The translations under genes were made by a program, and so were the position numbers. Below are positions 16,175-22,610 of a stretch of DNA of 42,462 bases, one piece after another. The stretch comes from Planctomycetaceae bacterium. GTDB lineage: Bacteria; Planctomycetota; Planctomycetia; Pirellulales; Thermoguttaceae. The stretch covers positions 1-42,462 of the forward strand of contig JAAYAY010000080.1 in the NCBI GenBank assembly GCA_012719125.1. The letters run 5' to 3'. Position 1 is the stretch's first letter. Every line of letters starts with the position of its first letter. The notes beneath the pieces were generated by a model. That model saw only the letters and a list, made by a program, of their open reading frames with translations. It did not search any database and was not told where the DNA came from.

Positions 16175-16710
16175 TCATCGACTTTCTGGAAATGAGGTCC
16201 TGCCCTACCGTTTCAATAGACCCAATTCCACAAGAGCCGCCATTCCTCTTTTGGCGAAGTATCGATATCCGCTGCCCCGTCCGCTTCCCATCACGCTCCC
16301 CCCAGACGGCGACCCCTGTCCATCCCTCAAACCTGTCGTCTGCGCAAGAATCCTGACAGCCCAACCAGGCAGACCGTCGGTGGCCTTTTCGGCCGGAAAA
16401 TCCTCGTGCCGCGCCGCTGGGGGCGCCTCCGTCGCCTTTGTCCGCGTCGCTCGGCCCAAGTATCCATCCTGCCGCAACTTAGACGCACTAGCGGCGCTTG
16501 TCGACAGTTTTTCCACGGGTGCCGGAGATGGGCAGCCGAACGAGGGGCGTGCTCGAAAACCGTGTGTTTCCCGGGAGAAACACGGATCTCTCGGCCATGC
16601 CAAGCGATCTTCGGGCCGACCGTTCCCACCACCGTTTGACCCGTGCTAGAATCCGTTTCCGCGCATGATTGCCCGGTTGCAGGTCATTGAAGACACAAGG
16701 ATGAACCACC
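16175..16710. other. Intergenic stretch without supported gene
   Basis: Apart from the promoter signal near 16647, this 0.5 kb shows only a hairpin around 16559-16584 (GTTTC-CCGGGA-GAAAC with flanking pairs). Short frames on both strands lack start signals or family character. Confidence 0.5.
16644..16652 (+). promoter_or_regulatory. Extended -10 promoter element
   Basis: TGC-TAGAAT (16644-16652) is an extended -10 box, 59 nt upstream of the GTG start at 16711. The best -35 at 18 bp spacing is TTCCCA (16623-16628), which is weak. The same nonamer TGCTAGAAT occurs at 19489-19497 before another gene. Confidence 0.45.
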
Positions 16711-17631
16711 GTGGACGAACATTTTCCCGCAGAAGACCAGGCCGACGCCTCCGAAGAAGAGATCTACCAGGACGAGACGATCGATACCGAGACGTTAGAG
16801 GCCGACGACTCGGAATGGGACGGAGAAGCCGAAGTCGACGACGAGGTAGTCGATCAAGCGTCGGCCGAGTACCTGGGACGCTGGAACCGGCTGATCAGCA
16901 CGACCAACTGGGAAAAAGGCCGCATTATCTCGGCCTGGCGTCAGGCGCTGATCGAGTCCGGCGTGCCCCAGCAGGCCTACTCCGACGAAGCCTGGGCTCG
17001 ACGCGTGGGCAACGTCAGCGGGCAGCACGTGGGCCGTCTCCGCCGCGTCTATGACCGCTTCGGCGACGACTATCACAAGTACACCGGCCTGTTCTGGAGC
17101 CACTTCCAGGCCGTGCTCGATTGGGACGACGCCGAGATGTGGCTCGAAGGCGCCGCCCAGAACAGTTGGTCGGTGGCCCAGATGCGCGACCAGCGCTGGG
17201 AAGCCATCGGCGCACCGGCCGACAAGAAACCTCGCCCCGAGGACGTCGTCTCCGGCGAATTCGACGAAGACTCCCAGTCCTACGAAGACGACACCCCGTC
17301 AACCATCGACGGTTCCCTCGACGTGGTCCGCGACCTCGACGCCGAAGAGGACGAGGCCGACTCCGACGAGTTCGATCCGGCCGTCGACAGTCTGCCTTTC
17401 GACGCCGACACGCTTCCGGAATCCGGCACGGCCGACGGGCCGATGTCGTCCCCGGTTCGCCCCTTCGAGAATCTGCCCAAGCTGCCGGACGACCTCCAGG
17501 AGGCCGTCGAGTGCTTCAAGCTGGCGATCCTGGCACACAAGCTGACCGGTTGGGAAGACGTCTCCCGCGACGACGTCGTGGCCGCCCTGAACGCCCTCAA
17601 GCAACTCGCCCTCGCCCCCAGCGACTCCTGA
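16711..17631 (+). CDS. Acidic conserved hypothetical protein
   Basis: The protein has 306 residues starting at GTG (MDEHFPAEDQADASEEE). The first 50 residues are very acidic and probably disordered. A central Trp-rich helical domain follows (about 50-165: LGRWNRLISTTNWEKGRIIS, VYDRFGDDYHKYTGLFWSHF), then a second acidic linker and a C-terminal helix pair (about 255-300). No catalytic motif is visible. The helical central part looks like a protein-binding or DNA-associated domain, but this is a guess. It is convergent with a sigma-like gene, with dRS3-like repeats in between. Confidence 0.75.
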   Translation: MDEHFPAEDQADASEEEIYQDETIDTETLEADDSEWDGEAEVDDEVVDQASAEYLGRWNRLISTTNWEKGRIISAWRQALIESGVPQQAYSDEAWARRVGNVSGQHVGRLRRVYDRFGDDYHKYTGLFWSHFQAVLDWDDAEMWLEGAAQNSWSVAQMRDQRWEAIGAPADKKPRPEDVVSGEFDEDSQSYEDDTPSTIDGSLDVVRDLDAEEDEADSDEFDPAVDSLPFDADTLPESGTADGPMSSPVRPFENLPKLPDDLQEAVECFKLAILAHKLTGWEDVSRDDVVAALNALKQLALAPSDS

Positions 17632-17666
17632 GTCGCTGCGAGTGTGATTCTGCAGTTCACCACGTC

Positions 17667-17686
17667 ATTCCCGCGAAGGCGGGAAT
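17667..17686. repeat. dRS3-like 20-bp inverted repeat, copy 1
   Basis: The sequence fits ATTCCC-N8-GGGAAT exactly (spacer GCGAAGGC). This 20-bp format is the dRS3 element known from Neisseria and many proteobacterial intergenic regions, where it serves as a target for some filamentous-phage integration. Confidence 0.75.
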
Positions 17687-17711
17687 GCAGTGCCGTTTGC
17701 CGACTGTCTGG

Positions 17712-17731
17712 ATTCCCGCCTGCGCGGGAAT
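17712..17731. repeat. dRS3-like 20-bp inverted repeat, copy 2
   Basis: Second exact ATTCCC-N8-GGGAAT match (spacer GCCTGCGC), 25 bp after copy 1 and in the opposite sense, so the pair can form a larger stem. A partial third arm (GGCGGGAATGACGGA) follows near 17742. All lie between two convergent stop codons. Confidence 0.75.
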
Positions 17732-17802
17732 GACGGATCGGAGGGCGGGAATGACGGACGGGGCGCACGATGGACTTCGCAAGGCTATCCTGGTCGGCCA
17801 AC

Positions 17803-18393
17803 TCACGCCAGCAGACTCCGCAGCTTGCGAATCGCCTTGTACTTCTCGTCGCTTACCCGGGCCGATGGAAGATCGAGATCGGCGGCGATCTCGGACACAG
17901 AATGGCCGGCGATCCAGCGCCGCATGATCTCTCGCTGCCGCGCCGATAGACCGGCCTCGGGCGAGGAGAGGACCTGGAGAACGTCGCCCAGTCCGGGCTG
18001 GCCGCCGGGCTCGCCGTTGGCCGGCGCCTGGGCCAGCATCTCCGCCACCCCGTTGCCCGGCCGCGGCGCTCGCCGCCAGCGCTGGGCCACCCGCCAGATC
18101 GAACGATTCAATTCCCGCCGTTCGCTCGAACCGTGGTTTTCGATCGCCTCGATCCATCGATCTTGCGACACCCGGTCGAGCAGTTCGACGAACGTCTGCT
18201 GGGTACACTCTTCCCAGTCCTGCCGGTCGATGCGGGCGTTTCGCCAGCTTGCCCGGCAGTAGCGGTCGATCGACTCGATGGCCCGGCTCTCGCGGGCTTC
18301 GGCCGCCGCCACCGATCCGAGCGAAGTGGCGATAACCATGGCCGCATAGGCGGTGGCCGACATCCGTCGCGATAGCAAGGCTTTACCGTTCAT
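17803..18393 (-). CDS. Sigma-70-family (ECF-like) RNA polymerase sigma factor
   Basis: The protein has 196 residues. Residues about 35-90 resemble sigma region 2 (SIDRYCRASWRNARIDRQDW, EECTQQTFVELLDRV). The C terminus holds a region 4 helix-turn-helix: LSARQREIMRRWIAGHSVSE followed by IAADLDLPSARVSDEKYKAI. An acidic/Gly-rich linker separates them, as in ECF-type factors. It lacks sigma regions 1 and 3. The first 30 residues are Ala-rich and hydrophobic and may mean that the start is the second Met (18363). No anti-sigma gene is next to it. Confidence 0.75.
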   Translation of the reverse strand: MNGKALLSRRMSATAYAAMVIATSLGSVAAAEARESRAIESIDRYCRASWRNARIDRQDWEECTQQTFVELLDRVSQDRWIEAIENHGSSERRELNRSIWRVAQRWRRAPRPGNGVAEMLAQAPANGEPGGQPGLGDVLQVLSSPEAGLSARQREIMRRWIAGHSVSEIAADLDLPSARVSDEKYKAIRKLRSLLA

Positions 18394-19597
18394 GGGCTCA
18401 ATTTGGTAAGTCGTTTTTCTGGCGTGTCATGGCCGCCCCCCCAACCAGGGAATCGTATGCCTTTTAGCAGGGCGAATCAACACCGGATGGAGCGGCGGCC
18501 CTCCCTGGGAATCGACAAGTATTCGCCCGAATCTCGCTGGTCTGGGAGATTTTTCCCGATTTTCTCGAAAACAACGTCTTTCGACGAGATCTCCCCGGCC
18601 GCCCGTCCGTCTTCTTGCGAACCCCGCAACCAGCTCCATCCGATCGAGGAGAACCATTCCATGTTGTGTTCGACTGACCTTTCCTGGAAGCGAGTCCCGA
18701 ATCTGACCAATTCTCCCCACGACTATCCGAGCCCTCGAAACACGCTCTGCCGGCATCACTGCAGTCAAGGCGGTGCGAGCGCCCGTCCCATGGTGCGTTC
18801 CTTTCCTCGCAGCCGGAAGGTGCGCCGGCTGGGCTTGGGACGGCGCTGTCCGCACCGGCCATCCGCCCGCTCCCGTTGTCGCCGGCACACCGGCCCGTCC
18901 TGCCATCGCCGCTTGCCTCGCACCGGTCCTCGCGGTCCGCCCCCGAGTCATGTGGGAAACCGGCAGGATGGCTCGCACGTCACGCAATTGGAGGGCACAA
19001 AGGTCGCGCCCGGCAGAAGTGACCCACAGTGGGCGACTCCTGCCGGGTGTCGCCAGGGGAGCGTCAATAGGCTCTCAGGCAGAGGAATTGGGAAGGCAAA
19101 GGGATTGTCAAGGAGCGACTGTCGCCCGTGGGTTTTGCGACCATGTTGGATTTCGCGCCGTGTCGGCGTTTGTTGCAGAACGGTTCGGGCGCGGCACGCG
19201 GCGGCAAGTGTTGCCTCTGCCAGTTTTTACATCAGTGCCGGCATGCGCAAGTTGCGGCGACCCGGCGGGGGGTGTGTTGCATAAACCCGTCTGTTGAGGG
19301 GGCGATGGAAAGTAGCTTGGGTTTCCAGGGCCGAGTCCCCGAACCGCCACCGGTGCCGCTTCGCTCTCTCTGCGGTGATTCATGGCCACGGCATGCCGGG
19401 GGCGATCTTGTGCGTTTCTTGCACCGATCCTGGGCGGAAGGTGGTAGTGGCCGAGGTCACCTAACGTGTTGCACCCACACGGCCTGAATGCTAGAATCGG
19501 CGGCGCTGGTGGGGGCGGTATTATGCGTGATGTACCTTGATAGAGTTCCTGGGTTGTGCGATGAACATGGTTGCTTGGCTCGGTTGAGGCCATTTCA
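18394..19597. other. 1.2 kb stretch without a supported gene
   Basis: A frame from ATG 18661 has a good ribosome-binding site (GAGGAGAA, 18648-18655) but gives an Arg/Ser/Pro/Cys-rich product with no family character, and other frames on both strands are no better. It could be the remains of a frame-shifted gene or a long untranslated region. The only clear signal is the promoter at 19469-19497. Confidence 0.4.
19469..19497 (+). promoter_or_regulatory. Strong sigma-70 promoter for the lipoprotein gene
   Basis: TTGCAC (19469-19474), a 17-bp spacer, and TAGAAT (19492-19497) with an extended TGC in front. It lies 100 bp upstream of the ATG at 19598. As the first promoter before a row of small plus-strand genes it could play the role of a cassette promoter. 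Confidence 0.6.
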
Positions 19598-20149
19598 ATG
19601 CGATTACGTTTGCTGATCGTTATCATTGCCACAGCGCTGGCCACCAGCGGCTGTTCGTTCGACGGGGAGCAAGACGGCCTCAACGAACCGTCGACAGAGC
19701 GCGTGTTCGGCGGCCCGTCGAAAGAGAAGGTTTTCGAGCCATATCAGGGAGAATGGACATTGGAAGGTCGCACATTCGACCCTCCAGTAGAAGGCGCCAA
19801 GATATCCGGCGGCCCGGACATATCCATTACCGGGCACATTGTCCGATTTGGATCGGGCATGCTCGTCAGTGAACTGCGTTTGTGCCAGACTCGTGTGACT
19901 GAGGATGGCATTGAATGCGAAGCGTGGCATCACGAAGACATCCACGACCCCGGAGACATGCAGCGAGCCGACTGCAGACTGCGGATGAATGGCGACAAGC
20001 TCGAGTTGCATTGGCGTGTTGTCGAGTCTGGCGATTTCTCGGATGATCCGATCATCGCGTCTTCCGAGTATGTGCCTCCGGATCGTCAATGCAATGCTGA
20101 CACCTTGACGTGGTGGATTGAAACGTACGCCCGCAAATCTGGCAAATAA
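19598..20149 (+). CDS. Putative lipoprotein of unknown function
   Basis: The protein has 183 residues. The N terminus MRLRLLIVIIATALATSGCS is a lipoprotein signal peptide with Cys19 as the likely lipidated residue. The mature part has a Gly/Asp-rich linker and a beta-rich domain (EPYQGEWTLEGRTFDPP, then FGSGMLVSELRLCQTRV and LRMNGDKLELHWRVVESGDF), similar in style to small carbohydrate- or ligand-binding sandwiches, but no family is recognised. ATG 19598 is chosen over an upstream start because it gives the signal peptide directly. Its TAA is the first element of an attC-like site. Confidence 0.65.
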   Translation: MRLRLLIVIIATALATSGCSFDGEQDGLNEPSTERVFGGPSKEKVFEPYQGEWTLEGRTFDPPVEGAKISGGPDISITGHIVRFGSGMLVSELRLCQTRVTEDGIECEAWHHEDIHDPGDMQRADCRLRMNGDKLELHWRVVESGDFSDDPIIASSEYVPPDRQCNADTLTWWIETYARKSGK

Positions 20150-20233
20150 CGATGTCGTCAACCGGCGGACCTATTCACGCGGCGACTGAACTCAGAGTCT
20201 TGCATTTGTGCCCGGTTGCGGCGAACGTTATCC
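20147..20233 (+). repeat. attC-like site overlapping a stop codon
   Basis: The left arm TAACG (20147-20151) and CAACCGG (20159-20165) pair with CCGGTTG (20212-20218) and CGTTA (20226-20230). That makes a 5-bp outer stem and a 7-bp inner stem separated by a 7-nt unpaired spacer on each side, total 87 nt. This R-spacer-L double-stem plan is the attC architecture. The outer left arm starts on the TAA stop of the lipoprotein gene, as is common for integron cassettes. The right end reads GTTATCC, as in the site at 11304-11376. Confidence 0.6.
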
Positions 20234-20259
20234 ATTAACAGACAGGGGGCCATCCGAAC

Positions 20260-20409
20260 ATGCCTTTCTGGAAGCGTAAACCCAAAGAACCCGGCCCTCC
20301 GTTACACGGTCCTGATTTTTCGGGCGTCGATTCACACGACAAGGCGTTCCACGCGAGCAGGCCGGAAGACGCTCACGGCAAATGGACGTTCGGTAAGCGC
20401 GCCGCGTGA
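20260..20409 (+). CDS. Short hypothetical protein, possibly a truncated cassette gene
   Basis: A 49-codon frame starts MPFWKRKPKEPGPPLHGPDF, 26 nt after the attC-like site, with an AGGGGG ribosome-binding site. The beginning (MPFWKRKPK, then a D-F/Y-S-x-V-D-S motif) looks like a true protein start, but the rest ends early. It probably is the front of a longer protein whose remainder was lost or frame-shifted. No function assigned. Confidence 0.4.
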   Translation: MPFWKRKPKEPGPPLHGPDFSGVDSHDKAFHASRPEDAHGKWTFGKRAA

Positions 20410-20431
20410 ACCTGGACGTGATATTCGGTAC

Positions 20432-20743
20432 ATGCTCGACATACTTCGGGAATTGCGACTTCTCCTCTCCCTCCACGGCCACCGTGGACAGGAGAACGTC
20501 GTCGCACAACTCATTGAGCTGTGGCAATTTGACCGGGACGGTTTTTTCAAGTTGGTTAAGAGTGCCGAAGTTTGGGGCGGCGCTGGGGCTGTTTGGGAGG
20601 TTGGCGATCTCGGCTCGGACACTGTGCCGTTCCGGTACGCGATCATTCGCCTCGCCGAGGCAATGGAACGTGAGCAACTCGGTAGCAACCGTAGCCGAGA
20701 GATCGCGGATATCTTTCGCGATTGGAACAAGAGGGGCGTATAA
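20432..20743 (+). CDS. Hypothetical small helical protein
   Basis: The protein has 103 residues starting MLDILRELRLLLSLHGHRGQ. It is predicted helical, acidic at the C terminus, with WGGAGAVWEVGDLG in the middle. The frame is open further upstream, but the added residues are Arg/Thr-rich and overlap the 20260 frame. Size and style fit immunity-type or cassette proteins. Its TAA begins a possible attC-like repeat. Confidence 0.5.
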   Translation: MLDILRELRLLLSLHGHRGQENVVAQLIELWQFDRDGFFKLVKSAEVWGGAGAVWEVGDLGSDTVPFRYAIIRLAEAMEREQLGSNRSREIADIFRDWNKRGV

Positions 20744-20827
20744 CGGCCGCGTCGGCCCAGCTGCTCAACTGGAGCCCTGGAAAACGCAGATTCTGGATTC
20801 TGATTATTTCGGGCAGCGCCACGGTTA
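20741..20827 (+). repeat. Possible degenerate attC-like site
   Basis: TAAC (20741-20744, from the stop codon) pairs with GTTA (20824-20827). Inside lie GCG/CGC and an imperfect CGGCCC/GGGCAG pairing. Total length is 87 nt, the same as the site at 20147-20233, and the stop-codon overlap is the same, but the inner stem is poor. Confidence 0.3.
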
Positions 20828-20878
20828 CCGCCCTGGTTGTTTGGCCCATGAACACCAACCCCATGTATGGAGACACAA

Positions 20879-21358
20879 ATGCGCCACAACCGAGAACGCG
20901 TCCTTGTTGCTTTTTTGGTGCTTTTTGCCGTATTCACCGCTGCGTTCGCTGGCTCTCCCGAACGCAACGCCGGTAGCAACTCCTACTACTTGTACACTAG
21001 GGCGCTCACCACAACCGATGACGGTGTTGTCGCAGTCCCGTCGCGATTCAGATGGAGCGTAGAGACAAGCTGGAGTGGAATGGATGCTCAGGGCCGAGAT
21101 CTACCCGATACGCGCGTCATGCTGCGTCTGTACGATCCCGAACATAACTTCACCGCAGTGACCGCTCAAATGGATCTGGAAACGGCCGAGAAGCTCCAGC
21201 GTGAACTCGCGGATATTATCGCAAAGAAACGCCAGAACGCCGACTATCAGCATCGCCCACAACTCTACGATGCCAGTCTGATTCCTACTGGGCGAATCAC
21301 GGGCATCGATAGCAACGGCAAAGCGATCGTTGAGCTGGAGCGAAAGAAGGCCAGATAA
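20879..21358 (+). CDS. Exported hypothetical protein
   Basis: A signal peptide is clear: MRHNRERVLVAFLVLFAVFT followed by AAFAGS, a likely cleavage site. The mature part of about 135 residues is a beta-rich domain (SRFRWSVETSWSGMDAQGRD, LRLYDPEHNFTAVTAQMDLE) ending in a basic helix. The ATG at 20879 gives the clean signal peptide; ATG 20867, four codons upstream, is also possible. Function unknown. The gene ends 54 nt before the next start. Confidence 0.6.
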   Translation: MRHNRERVLVAFLVLFAVFTAAFAGSPERNAGSNSYYLYTRALTTTDDGVVAVPSRFRWSVETSWSGMDAQGRDLPDTRVMLRLYDPEHNFTAVTAQMDLETAEKLQRELADIIAKKRQNADYQHRPQLYDASLIPTGRITGIDSNGKAIVELERKKAR

Positions 21359-21412
21359 CCCGGGTACAGCCATTCCCGTCGCGTGATCGCAGCCGCTGCA
21401 TACCCCACCGCC

Positions 21413-21694
21413 ATGCCCGATCCCAAAGACCTCAAACTCGGCGACAAGGTCAGATTCATTTCCCGGCCGGATGAATGGTCGCAGCCGGATTACTGTATCG
21501 ATTCTGACGACATCGTGTTCATGGATCGGCTCATCGTCCGCGGCTATCCGGCTCGTGTCTGTCGGATTGACGAACACGGCAATCCGTGGATCCAGGTTCG
21601 GCTCAAGTCAGACTTTGAATATGAGCACGATACTTGGTCGATCATGGAATCTTCTGGCTGGATCAAGGTTGTGCCCAGGAAGGCGTCGAAGTAG
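21413..21694 (+). CDS. Hypothetical cassette-type protein
   Basis: The protein has 93 residues starting MPDPKDLKLGDKVRFISRPD, with a GDxVRF start and two Trp-containing beta segments (GNPWIQVRLK, ESSGWIKVVP), suggesting a small SH3-like barrel. ATG 21413 is preferred to GTG 21383. It looks like small proteins carried on mobile cassettes in planctomycetes, a recollection that would need a search. Function unknown. Confidence 0.55.
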   Translation: MPDPKDLKLGDKVRFISRPDEWSQPDYCIDSDDIVFMDRLIVRGYPARVCRIDEHGNPWIQVRLKSDFEYEHDTWSIMESSGWIKVVPRKASK

Positions 21695-21880
21695 ATGGCC
21701 GTGCAGAATCCCGGCCTGGATGAGTGCGGATTTCGTCCGCTCGAACTGTCGGAGGACGGACAGGCAATCATCGACGTGTCGGCCTCCGGGCGTTGCGGCG
21801 CGTGGGGGACTGCCCGCACCTGCGATCATCCCAAGTTCCTGGTGGTTGAATATCGACTTCAAACCCTGGGCCGATGTTGA
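21695..21880 (+). CDS. Possible short protein abutting the previous gene
   Basis: The frame begins with ATG directly after the preceding TAG and runs 61 codons (MAVQNPGLDECGFRPLELSE). It has no signal, membrane segment or motif. Immediate abutment allows re-initiation, but there is no other support, and it may be read-through noise. Confidence 0.25.
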   Translation: MAVQNPGLDECGFRPLELSEDGQAIIDVSASGRCGAWGTARTCDHPKFLVVEYRLQTLGRC

Positions 21881-21884
21881 TACA
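21856..21884 (+). promoter_or_regulatory. Candidate promoter for the antitoxin gene
   Basis: TTCAAA (21856-21861) with 17-bp spacing to TACAAT (21879-21884), which carries an extended TGA in front. The start codon of the antitoxin lies 150 nt downstream. Confidence 0.35.
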
Positions 21885-22035
21885 ATCTCCAATAGCGCCC
21901 AGATGGCACTGCGATGTTTCTGACGTCCCGCGGTTTAGTTTGGCGACGTTTCCTTCCCCATTGCTCCGCGAGGAAGAAATGAAACGCTGTTCGTTGTGGC
22001 TGCCACCTGGAAACGATTGATACGAGGAGAATCCC

Positions 22036-22254
22036 ATGTCCTCTGAAATACCGCTTGACACCATGTCGGTTGCCGAAAAGGTCCGCTTGCTGGAGACCGT
22101 GTGGGATAGCCTTTGTGCCAACTCAGGTGACGTGCGGTCGCCCGAGTGGCACCGCGAAGTGCTTGAGATGCGAAAACGACGTCTGGAAGAGGGCCGCGCG
22201 ACGGTGTCTCCGTGGGTCGAAGCAAAGGCTCGACTGTTGGACCTGGGACGATGA
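22036..22254 (+). CDS. Addiction-module antitoxin of the TIGR02574 type
   Basis: The protein has 72 residues: MSSEIPLDTMSVAEKVRLLE then TVWDSL, and a C-terminal helix with WVEAKARLL. The LSVAEKxxLxExxWDSL pattern is that of the putative addiction-module component family that partners RelE/ParE-like toxins. A strong ribosome-binding site (AGGAG at 22025-22029, 6 nt spacing) supports the start. The TGA overlaps the ATG of the next frame by 4 nt, the usual antitoxin-toxin arrangement. The toxin is truncated, so this antitoxin may be an orphan. Confidence 0.75.
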   Translation: MSSEIPLDTMSVAEKVRLLETVWDSLCANSGDVRSPEWHREVLEMRKRRLEEGRATVSPWVEAKARLLDLGR

Positions 22255-22610
22255 TCGTCGATATTTCATCCGATGCTGAGGAAGACCAACGTAAAGAGGC
22301 AACCCGCGAAGTCGCGCAACCAACACGACGGCGTGGATATTGCGCCTGTTCTTTGGAAACTCGCCCGCTTCAACCGTGGAAACTCCACGCGACTCGTAGA
22401 GAATTCCCCTCTTCTGCCCCAAAAGGGTTCAACGAAATACCGGCAAAGTTGGGAATGTTGGGAAAGTTCACTCCGGAGTGGCTGCACCAGAGGGCCATGG
22501 CACGGAGTGTGCATGGACTGGTGGACTTCTTCATCCGCCGGCCTCACGGGCCGGTCAACCCCGCGCACGTTGCCAGGCGCCGCTCGATCTCGGCGATCAT
22601 TGCCTGGTAG
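22251..22610 (+). pseudogene. Truncated RelE/ParE-like toxin start
   Basis: The ATG overlaps the antitoxin stop. The first residues MIVDISSDAEEDQ match the beginning of RelE/ParE-type toxins (sheet one and the first helix). After about residue 13 the frame loses any resemblance and runs through sequence that seems to be a repeat element, ending at 22610 inside the convergent gene. The toxin was probably cut off by an insertion or deletion. Confidence 0.5.

Noticed and set aside
16636-16652. TTGACC and TAGAAT as a -35/-10 pair
   Set aside because: The two hexamers are only 5 bp apart, too close for sigma-70; TAGAAT is kept as an extended -10 instead.
18403-19284. Frame of 293 codons after the sigma factor gene
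   Set aside because: Arg/Ser/Pro-rich translation with no motif; only the ribosome-binding site before 18661 favours it.
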